DNA from: a virus
Strand: one strand, 5' to 3'
DNA length: 27,669 nucleotides
Virus record (IMG/VR): IMGVR_UViG_3300009165_000027
Location: 1-27,669 of that record
Part shown: one piece after another, positions 7,826-13,642 of the stretch
How the letters are laid out: every line of letters starts with the position of its first letter
How positions within the stretch are numbered: position 1 is the stretch's first letter
Translations under genes and position numbers: made by a program
Notes under the pieces: model-generated
Told to the model about the DNA's origin: nothing
Database searches by the model: none
Seen by the model: only the letters and a program-made list of their open reading frames with translations

Positions 7826-9478
7826 ATGAAAAACAAACTGAGCCTTTGCGTCATCACCGGCAACGCCGAAAACTACATTACCCGCTTCCTCGATCATTTC
7901 GAGAAGATCGCCGACGAGATTATCGTGGTGAGGGCAATCGGCAACCAAGAGCCAGACGGCACGCTTGAAATTGCCATGCAGAGCGGGTGCATCATCGGCG
8001 AGTATCTCAACTTCTACGACTGGCCGCACGTCGATGACTTCGCGGCAGCTCGCAACGCCGCCCTTGATCTTGCCACCGGTGAATGGCTCATGTGGGCAGA
8101 CACCGACGACACCATCACGCCGGAGGACTGCGCCACCATCCGCAAGATGCTCCCTCAGCTCGGTGATGACATTCAAGGCGTGCTCATGCCCTACGCTGTC
8201 CCCGACGATGGCATCACATTGCACCGAGAACGCCTCTGGAGGCGAGGAGCGGCACGGTGGCACAATCCCATCCATGAGTCGCTCAAGTTCGCTCCTGACG
8301 CTCCTATGGCTCGATTCGACAAGGTGCAGGTTCTTCACCTCCCGCACGGCAAGCGCAAGTCATCCAGCGACGAACGCAACCTGCGGATTCTGCGGTCGAT
8401 CCCAGAAGACGAGATCACCAGCAGCCAGCTTTTTTATACGATGCAGAGCGAGCGCGCCCTCGGTCAGATCGAGGAGGCCACGGCGACCGCCGCGAAGCTC
8501 TGCATGGCACCCGATGCAGGGCAGCCGGAGCGATACGAAGCGTTTCTCGTCATGGGTCAGATGGTGCCGGATGCGGCGACACGTTCGCAGCTCTACCTTC
8601 AAGCCATCGCCGTTTCACCTGACCGGCGCGAAGCCTACGCCGAGCTTGCCATGGAGGCGCTGAAAGCCAACCAGTTTCCTCTCGCGCTCGGCTGGTCGGA
8701 AGTGATGACCTGCCTGCCGACACCTGCCGCTTGGTGGTGGAACAGCCGGAAAAAATTCTACGGCTGGCAGGGCGTGCAAGTGCGCGGCATGTGCCTGCGG
8801 GCGAATGACCGCTATGAGGAAGCGGACGCTATCGAGGCGAATCATTTCGCGCGGAACGGCGCGAAGATCAGCCTGCTCCACGCAACCCGCGGTAGACCGG
8901 CGATGGCTTATAAAGCGCGCGCGACATGGCTGGACAAGGCAGCAGACCCCGACGCAATCGAGCACATCTTCGCGCTTGATCCCGACGATGAGACAATCGG
9001 GCCATTCATTACCTGCCGCCACGTCATCAACCAGGGGGCTGGACCGGTAGCAGCGTGGAACAAAGCGGCAAGGTTTTCCAATGGCGAAATCCTGATCCAG
9101 CTTAGTGATGACTGGGAGCCGCCGATGCACTGGGATAAGCTCATACTGGCTGCGATTGGCGACACGTCGAAGCCCGCGGTGCTTGCTGTCAGCGACGGAC
9201 ACCGCACCGACCAGTTGCTCTGCATGGCTATCTTGACCCGCGCCCGCTACAAAGCTCAGGGCTACATGTTCTATCCTGAATTTTTCAGCATGTTCTCGGA
9301 TAACTACTTTACCGACCGCGCCTATGCCGACGGCGTGGTGATCGAGGCGAAGGACATCGTGATCGAGCACTTGCACCCAGCGTTCGACAAGGGCGAGATG
9401 GATGAGACATACGCCCGCAGCAATGACCCGGCAAACTACGCCGCCGGGCTGGCAACCTACGAAAAACTCAAGTCATGA
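7826..9478 (+). CDS. two-domain GT2-type glycosyltransferase
   Basis: I place the start at 7826 (MKNKLSLCVITGN), because an upstream ATG at 7700 lies inside the capsid gene and would add a hairpin-encoded extension. The product is 550 residues. The N-terminal GT-A domain has LCVITGNAENYITRFLDHF and the metal-binding DTDD at 92-95 in ADTDDTITPED, with HNPIHESL later. The middle (about 190-370) is helical and TPR-like. A second GT-A-like domain begins near 372 (KISLLHATRGRP) and has IQLSDDWEPP. The family transfers sugars from nucleotide-sugar donors. Substrates could be capsid, host surface glycans or DNA; nothing here decides between them. Its stop overlaps the next ATG (9475). Confidence 0.82.
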   Translation: MKNKLSLCVITGNAENYITRFLDHFEKIADEIIVVRAIGNQEPDGTLEIAMQSGCIIGEYLNFYDWPHVDDFAAARNAALDLATGEWLMWADTDDTITPEDCATIRKMLPQLGDDIQGVLMPYAVPDDGITLHRERLWRRGAARWHNPIHESLKFAPDAPMARFDKVQVLHLPHGKRKSSSDERNLRILRSIPEDEITSSQLFYTMQSERALGQIEEATATAAKLCMAPDAGQPERYEAFLVMGQMVPDAATRSQLYLQAIAVSPDRREAYAELAMEALKANQFPLALGWSEVMTCLPTPAAWWWNSRKKFYGWQGVQVRGMCLRANDRYEEADAIEANHFARNGAKISLLHATRGRPAMAYKARATWLDKAADPDAIEHIFALDPDDETIGPFITCRHVINQGAGPVAAWNKAARFSNGEILIQLSDDWEPPMHWDKLILAAIGDTSKPAVLAVSDGHRTDQLLCMAILTRARYKAQGYMFYPEFFSMFSDNYFTDRAYADGVVIEAKDIVIEHLHPAFDKGEMDETYARSNDPANYAAGLATYEKLKS

Positions 9479-9678
9479 GTCACAAAGGCGACTGGCATCG
9501 GCTGGGCGATGCACCGGCATACCGAAATAACTACGACGCGATTTTCAGAAAAAAAACACATGATCCTATCAATACTGACCCCGACAATACCAAGACGCGA
9601 GAAGCAGCTTCAATCCCTCCAATCAAAGATCGAAGCGCAAATCAGCGGGCAAGCCGTCGAGCACCTGATCCTCAGTGA
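9475..9678 (+). CDS. small phage protein (conserved-looking KGDWHR...NYDAIF motif), probably frame-altered
   Basis: The ORF starts at an ATGA overlap with the glycosyltransferase. Its first 27 residues (KGDWHR ... RNNYDAIFRKK) look like small phage proteins I recall that end with a similar DxIFGKK motif. After an A8 run (9549-9556) the frame continues for 40 more low-complexity residues across the next glycosyltransferase gene. One extra A would end the protein at 29 residues on a TGA overlapping that gene's ATG, restoring an ATGA junction. The C-terminal 40 residues are therefore doubtful. Function unknown. Confidence 0.5.
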   Translation: MSHKGDWHRLGDAPAYRNNYDAIFRKKTHDPINTDPDNTKTREAASIPPIKDRSANQRASRRAPDPQ

Positions 9679-10123
9679 CAACCGCAAACGCAGCATCGGG
9701 GCAAAGCGGCAGGCATTGGTCAACATCGCGCGCGGTCAATACATCGCCTTTGTGGATGATGATGACGACATCGCAGATGGCTACATCCAGGAGTTGTTGG
9801 CAGCAGCCGCCAGCGGTGCCGACGTGATCACGTTCCTGCAAGGTGCCACCTACAACGGCCAGCAGAGCGTAGTTGATTTCCAACTTGGGCAGGGCGATCA
9901 GGATTTCCAACCGGGCGGCATTACCAACCGCGATGCGTGGCACGTCAACGCATGGCGCAGATCCCGAGTGGCGCACTGCCAGTTCGGCGAGTCAAACTAC
10001 GGCGAAGACCTGACATGGTGCCAGCAAGCCCGGCGCATGGCCGAAACGACTGTTCACATCCCAAAGATACTGCATTTCTACCGCCACGACGCAGCGACCA
10101 CCGCCGCGCCGGAACCGAGTTGA
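9560..10123 (+). CDS. GT2-type glycosyltransferase, single domain
   Basis: The start is placed at 9560 (MILSILTPTIPRREK), since the fold begins right there and the upstream in-frame ATG at 9509 would add 17 unrelated residues. The 187-residue product has ILTPTIPRR, the donor-site region RSIGAKRQALVNIARGQYIA and an acidic metal-binding run D66-D70 in FVDDDDDIADG, followed by a region with YGEDLTWCQQARRM resembling the ED motif of GT2 enzymes. It overlaps the end of the small ORF at 9475 in another frame. It probably acts with the preceding two-domain enzyme on the same glycan, which is inference from adjacency. Confidence 0.8.
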   Translation: MILSILTPTIPRREKQLQSLQSKIEAQISGQAVEHLILSDNRKRSIGAKRQALVNIARGQYIAFVDDDDDIADGYIQELLAAAASGADVITFLQGATYNGQQSVVDFQLGQGDQDFQPGGITNRDAWHVNAWRRSRVAHCQFGESNYGEDLTWCQQARRMAETTVHIPKILHFYRHDAATTAAPEPS

Positions 10124-10139
10124 CACCCAGCCCCATAGC

Positions 10140-10457
10140 ATGAGCGGCATAGATGATTTTTTGAACGGCGGACACACCGAGACGGACGAGCTGATCGGCA
10201 CGCGGACGATGGTCTGCGCCGGGCAGACATTCGCGGTCGTGTTCAACGATGCACGGAAAAGCTACGAGGGCGCACTGGGCGGGCTGGAGAGTGACCTGCA
10301 AGCGACCGTGGTAGCGCAACCGGGCGCAGTCACGAACGCCATCAGCCTGCTTCAGAAACGCTGCACCATCGACGGTGATGCGTTCCGCGTGGCAGAGGTG
10401 GCAGTCGGTAACGTGGCGATCACGTTCACCCTGGCAAGTGCCGGGGATGCGCGATAA
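10140..10457 (+). CDS. head-tail connector-type small protein, unassigned
   Basis: The 105-residue product has an acidic N-terminus (SGIDDFLNGGHTETDE) and a beta-rich body ending FRVAEVAVGNVAITFTLASA. It lies after the capsid region and before the neck and tail completion genes, so a head-completion or ATPase-type adaptor role is plausible. I recognise no specific family. The gap from the previous stop contains TTGACA (10120-10125) with no -10 box, and no Shine-Dalgarno precedes the ATG. Confidence 0.5.
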   Translation: MSGIDDFLNGGHTETDELIGTRTMVCAGQTFAVVFNDARKSYEGALGGLESDLQATVVAQPGAVTNAISLLQKRCTIDGDAFRVAEVAVGNVAITFTLASAGDAR

Positions 10458-10466
10458 AAAAAGGTC

Positions 10467-10495
10467 TTTACAACTTTCTAGGCAAAGCCTATAAG
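10467..10495 (+). promoter_or_regulatory. promoter-like element with internal palindrome, upstream of the ligase-like gene
   Basis: TTTACA (10467-10472) and TATAAG (10490-10495) are separated by 17 bp, and the spacer holds an inverted repeat TAGGC-AAA-GCCTA (10479-10491). The same TCTTT-N8-CTAGGC-NNN-GCCTA arrangement recurs at 23022. A start site about 7 bp after TATAAG would fall on the GTG at 10501, implying a nearly leaderless transcript, which is a weakness of the promoter reading. Confidence 0.4.
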
Positions 10496-10500
10496 GGGGC

Positions 10501-11025
10501 GTGCAAGTAACTCTCCTCCGCGACTACCAAGGCCAACCGGTTGACGGCTGGCTTATGTCCGAGAAGTTGGATGGCTGGCGCGTCATGTGGGACGGTGTCG
10601 AGTTCGTGACCCGCGAGGGCAACGTGCTGGCCGCTCCCGCATGGTTCAAGGCTAACATGCCAGCGGTCGCGCTCGACGGCGAGCTATTCGCCGGACGCGG
10701 CAACTTTAACGCAATCCAGACACTTATGGCCGCAGGTTGGCACGGCCTGACCTTCCAAGCGTTCGACGCGCCAAGCGCAGCACCGTTCCGCGCCCGCTAC
10801 AAGAATCTGCTGACCCTCGACCTTCCCGCCCACGTCGGCATCGTCAAGCAAGTGCGCTGCACCGACACCCGCCACCTGATCGAGCACACCGACGAGATCG
10901 TCACGTCAGGCGGCGAGGGGGCCGTGGTGCGCAACCCGCGAGCCCGTTACGTCGCCGGTCGCACTGATGACGTGCTGCGCTGGGTGCCACAATGTCCGCG
11001 CATGAATCGCCGCAAGGCTGCCTGA
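10501..11025 (+). CDS. ATP-dependent DNA ligase-like adenylation domain
   Basis: The 174-residue protein aligns with nucleotidyltransferase motifs of small phage-type ligases: motif I EKLDGWR (nucleophile K22), VTREGN (R38), motif III LDGELFAGRGNF (58-69), IIIa FQAFDAP (85-91) and motif IV SGGEGAVVRNP (136-146, E139). Where motif V normally has KxK it has VLRWVP (R160), and there is no OB-fold domain after it. Nick sealing is the family role; with motif V altered it may be weak, inactive or diverted. GTG is the only start codon after the upstream in-frame stop that retains motif I with normal flanking sequence; an ATG at 10555 would leave motif I at the extreme N-terminus. AAGGGGG lies just before GTG, a rare SD-like match here. 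It sits unexpectedly among neck and tail genes. Confidence 0.75.
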   Translation: MQVTLLRDYQGQPVDGWLMSEKLDGWRVMWDGVEFVTREGNVLAAPAWFKANMPAVALDGELFAGRGNFNAIQTLMAAGWHGLTFQAFDAPSAAPFRARYKNLLTLDLPAHVGIVKQVRCTDTRHLIEHTDEIVTSGGEGAVVRNPRARYVAGRTDDVLRWVPQCPRMNRRKAA

Positions 11026-11046
11026 TTTTGACTCCGCGTCTAAAGC

Positions 11047-11742
11047 GTGGAGACACAGATACAGATGGATGCGGCGACTATCGCCAAGTTCGAGCGCACG
11101 CTGGCTGAGTTTGCCGAGGCCACCGGCAAGACTGCCGAGGACGGAATGAAGCGAATTGCTAAGGCATCCTGCAAGCGCCTTGCATCCACCGTGCATCCCT
11201 ATGGGCTAAAAGGTGGCAAGCTGGAAAAATTCAAAGAGAGCGTTGCAACCCAAGTGGATCGTGCATGGTTCGGCACCAACCTCGGCGCGTTCCCGGCTAC
11301 AAACAACATGCGCGACGCTCACTATGGCGCTCGCCGAAATGGCGTCGTGCCGAAACGACTTTTTCGTAAAGAGAAGGGCAAGCCATGGCTCGACCTGATC
11401 CCGGCATCTGAGCGCGATACCTACAAGAAGATCGCCATGGAAAAGGTCGGACGAGCGAAAGCCGCGTGGGTCAAGATCGCCAATGACCTCGGTAAACCAA
11501 AAATGAGCGGCCTAGACTCAACCATCACTCGACATCTGCAAGGCGCAAGGGGCAGCTACACGATCAGCGGCACCGGCATTCAGACCTCAATTAAGATTTC
11601 CAATGACGTTACCTACATCAAAAAAATCCAATTTACTGAGGACATAGCAAAAGCTGCGGCCGAAGGCATGAAAAACGGCCTGAAATGGATGACAATTACC
11701 ACTGCCAAGACCATCGAGAAAGCCAACAGGCAACTTTTATGA
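11047..11742 (+). CDS. neck/minor tail protein, HK97 gp10-like position
   Basis: The 231-residue product is basic and helical, with an N-terminal FERTLAEFAEATGKTAEDG helix, and lies just before a tail-completion candidate and the tube gene, where gp10-like neck proteins usually are. The start is either GTG 11047 or ATG 11065; the ATG has the A/C-rich leader common in this window. A hairpin (CTCCGCG 11032-11038 with CGTGGAG 11046-11052) would hide the GTG. The stop overlaps the next ATG (11739). The family assignment rests mostly on position. Confidence 0.5.
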   Translation: METQIQMDAATIAKFERTLAEFAEATGKTAEDGMKRIAKASCKRLASTVHPYGLKGGKLEKFKESVATQVDRAWFGTNLGAFPATNNMRDAHYGARRNGVVPKRLFRKEKGKPWLDLIPASERDTYKKIAMEKVGRAKAAWVKIANDLGKPKMSGLDSTITRHLQGARGSYTISGTGIQTSIKISNDVTYIKKIQFTEDIAKAAAEGMKNGLKWMTITTAKTIEKANRQLL

Positions 11743-12167
11743 CAACCTCCCAACGAATCAAACTCTCCCTGATCGCTGTGCTTGAAGCAAGCAAGCCGGA
11801 TGAATCAATCAGCGTCGTGGATGCAAAGAAGCGCGGGGAGCTGTCCTTGCCGTTGCTGGCCGTGGACGTGACCAGCGCCACCGCCCACAGCGAGGCACTC
11901 CAGACTGTCGAGCGGATCGAGCTGACTGCTACCCTGCGTGTCCATGCCGGTGATGACGAAGACATCGACGCATGGATCGACCAAATCGAGACAGTCTTGA
12001 CTGATGTGAGTTTCATGAAAGCGGCGACCAGTGACCTCGTCAAAGTCTATGCGTGGACGTATTCCGGCAGCGTGCAGGAGTGGGATGAAAGCGTGCTCGA
12101 GGTATCGTTTGCCATCGAAACTCTATGTGCAAGATTCGACCCACAGGCGCAGAACGACCCGCCGTGA
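11739..12167 (+). CDS. tail completion/terminator-type protein
   Basis: The start at 11739 (MTTSQRIKLSLIAVL) makes an ATGA overlap with the preceding gene; an earlier in-frame ATG at 11685 lies inside that gene. The 142-residue product has an N-terminal helix and beta-rich remainder (LTATLRVHAGDDEDIDAWIDQIE). Its size and place between the gp10-like gene and the tube fit a tail terminator, which caps the tail and joins it to the head. No diagnostic motif is visible. Confidence 0.5.
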   Translation: MTTSQRIKLSLIAVLEASKPDESISVVDAKKRGELSLPLLAVDVTSATAHSEALQTVERIELTATLRVHAGDDEDIDAWIDQIETVLTDVSFMKAATSDLVKVYAWTYSGSVQEWDESVLEVSFAIETLCARFDPQAQNDPP

Positions 12168-12182
12168 TTTGACATAACCCAC

Positions 12183-12202
12183 AAGTTTGAACCTTCAAAC
12201 TT
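12183..12202. repeat. 9-bp inverted repeat abutting the tail-tube start codon
   Basis: AAGTTTGAA (12183-12191) and TTCAAACTT (12194-12202) are perfect complements with only CC between them, and the ATG begins at the next base. With only CC in the centre, the innermost pairs must open to form a loop in RNA. No Shine-Dalgarno is present. It could be a protein-binding site, or an RNA structure affecting initiation or processing. Confidence 0.6.
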
Positions 12203-12574
12203 ATGGCCGCCACCGTTTACACCGCATCCACCGCCGCTGACCTAGAGTATGGTATCGTCAACGAGACGAATATCATCTTAACCTCTTTCTCCCGTAACGT
12301 CAGCTCGGTGAAAACCGAGGTGCGCGATGCAGACAACGATGTCGTTGCAGTCGCTTATTCTGGCATGACCGCAGCCATCACTCTTGACGGATTTATCAAT
12401 GGCACCGCCACCTATGACGTGGCCGCTTTGCTGACCATCGCCAACGATACCACCACGAGCGGGCTCACCGGCGGAACGATTATCGTCGATTCTGTTAACG
12501 AGTCCACCGCTCAAGGCGAATTCAAAAAAATCAGTGTTTCGGCTACGCAGTATGCAACAGTGATGAGTGTATGA
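12203..12574 (+). CDS. tail tube-like (major tail) protein
   Basis: The 123-residue protein is beta-rich and Thr/Ala-rich, with a core resembling FSRNVSSVKTEVRDADNDVVAVAYSG followed by AAITLDGFIN. It is followed by the chaperone pair and the tape measure, which is the canonical order for a siphovirus tube. It is rather short for a tube protein, so a capsid-decorating or other tail role is possible. Regulatory structure flanks it on both sides: an inverted repeat touching its start codon and a strong hairpin after its stop. Confidence 0.6.
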   Translation: MAATVYTASTAADLEYGIVNETNIILTSFSRNVSSVKTEVRDADNDVVAVAYSGMTAAITLDGFINGTATYDVAALLTIANDTTTSGLTGGTIIVDSVNESTAQGEFKKISVSATQYATVMSV

Positions 12575-12587
12575 TTTCAAAGCCGAT

Positions 12588-12609
12588 GGCACCCCGGCTA
12601 ATGGGTGCC
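12588..12609 (+). promoter_or_regulatory. strong hairpin between tube and next tail gene
   Basis: GGCACCC (12588-12594) pairs perfectly with GGGTGCC (12603-12609) over an 8-base loop. The sequence after it is AAATAAATT, not a T-run, so simple termination is unlikely. An RNA-stabilising or processing structure that keeps tube mRNA abundant is a reasonable guess. Confidence 0.55.
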
Positions 12610-12618
12610 AAATAAATT

Positions 12619-13008
12619 ATGACAAACAAAACAGAGCTTTTTCACACGACCAACGTAAAGGTCGCCACTGCGTTGCTGACTCTTGGATTTGAAAAAATCA
12701 CGATCAGTTCGATAACACGCACCGACGGGCAAAACAGCATTGTCTTTTGGTTCGCTGGAACAAATCCCGATGGGCTTAAAGCATCTGCCGTATTTCACGG
12801 AATGACCAAAGGTGGCTCAGCGCTAGCGCGCAGTGAACCTGAAAACGTCATCAATTACCTGCGATGCTACGCGGGCAACCGAGACGAACTAATCGCTGAC
12901 ATCCATCACACGCCCAAAATGGTCGTGATCGAGAAAGATGGGCAAAAAATCGCCATTAGCGCGACCGCCAGCGAGGAGACAAAACGGCAAATTGCCGAAA
13001 TGATTTAA
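12619..13008 (+). CDS. hypothetical tail-region protein
   Basis: The 129-residue product has an N-terminal TNVKVATALLTLGFEK segment, a beta region NSIVFWFAGTNPDGLKASAVFHG, and an acidic/helical C-terminus. It lies between the tube and the tail chaperone genes, in the position of accessory tail proteins. I do not recognise a family. The leader is AAATAAATT with no Shine-Dalgarno. Base composition is a little lower in GC than the flanking tail genes. Confidence 0.6.
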   Translation: MTNKTELFHTTNVKVATALLTLGFEKITISSITRTDGQNSIVFWFAGTNPDGLKASAVFHGMTKGGSALARSEPENVINYLRCYAGNRDELIADIHHTPKMVVIEKDGQKIAISATASEETKRQIAEMI

Positions 13009-13019
13009 CCACAAAAAAA

Positions 13020-13427
13020 ATGAGCATAGAACTACTGACAGACGACGAGGCACTGCGCGAGCAGGGCATGACCCAAGGCGACAAAAAAATCAGCGGCATT
13101 AAGATCCGCCCGATGACGGCTTTGAGCTTGTCATGGCTGCAACGCAATGACGTATTCGGCGACAACGGCGACTCGATGCAAAAAACTGCGGCTTTCGTTT
13201 ATCTCCACAGCGAGCCGCGCGAAGTAATCCGCAGCGTTGTCAATGACCGTGCAGCGTTCCTCGACGCGATTGACGACTGGATCGAAGCGAAATTCCCGCA
13301 CCATTCTCAGCTCTCGCCATACAGCGAGTTGATGGGCGAGGCGATGAACGCCTACCTTGCAGCATCGTCCAACGCGGTGCAAGAGGCAAGAGGCATCGCC
13401 GCCGCCGGGACAGCGAGAAAAAACTAG
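13020..13427 (+). CDS. tail assembly chaperone, zero-frame product (gpG-like)
   Basis: The 135-residue product starts MSIELLTDDEAL and ends TARKN at a TAG. The motif KKISGIKIRPMTALSLSWLQRND is typical of small chaperones encoded between tube and tape measure. The last codons AAA AAC form part of an A AAA AAC slippery heptamer, and the stop follows immediately, so a fraction of ribosomes should shift to the -1 frame. The family binds the tape measure during tail assembly and is absent from the virion. The leader is CCACAAAAAAA. Confidence 0.78.
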   Translation: MSIELLTDDEALREQGMTQGDKKISGIKIRPMTALSLSWLQRNDVFGDNGDSMQKTAAFVYLHSEPREVIRSVVNDRAAFLDAIDDWIEAKFPHHSQLSPYSELMGEAMNAYLAASSNAVQEARGIAAAGTARKN

Positions 13428-13642
13428 CCATCCCCAACTGGCTTGCGAGCTATGCCTGGCGCATAGCGAGCATCACCGGCTGGGGCTACACCGAGATCAT
13501 GGAGGAGCTACCAATCGCGGCAGGCTTGCAGATCCTTGATTGCGATTCATACGCAAGCGGCCATCAACGCACCTATCGCAACGATGCAACGCCGTTTGAC
13601 TCCCGCGCTCTAATTGACAACGCACTCGCTAAATTATTATGA
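13020..13642 (+). CDS. tail assembly chaperone, -1 frameshift fusion (gpGT-like)
   Basis: Shifting -1 at 13418-13424 joins the first 135 residues to 72 more encoded in the other frame: LAIPNWLASYAWRIAS, then ITGWGYTEIMEELPIAAG, ending NALAKLL. The fusion is about 207 residues. The second part has no good start codon of its own and carries the Trp-rich W-x-Y-x-E-I-x-E-L-P pattern that often marks the second chaperone. Its stop TGA (13640-13642) overlaps the tape-measure ATG at 13639. In lambda and many siphoviruses such a G/GT ratio is set by a -1 shift at a similar site and is needed for tail assembly. Confidence 0.82.
13418..13424 (+). other. programmed -1 frameshift slippery heptamer
   Basis: A AAA AAC in the zero frame (AAA 13419-13421, AAC 13422-13424), followed at once by TAG (13425-13427). 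It fits the X XXY YYZ rule exactly, and the -1 frame stays open to 13642. Whether a stimulatory stem-loop lies downstream was not computed. Confidence 0.85.

Noticed and set aside
6832-7863. 343-residue minus-strand ORF over the capsid gene
   Set aside because: It lies antisense to a well-supported capsid gene, has His/Gly/Val-rich low-information sequence, and is explained by the codon pattern of the plus strand.
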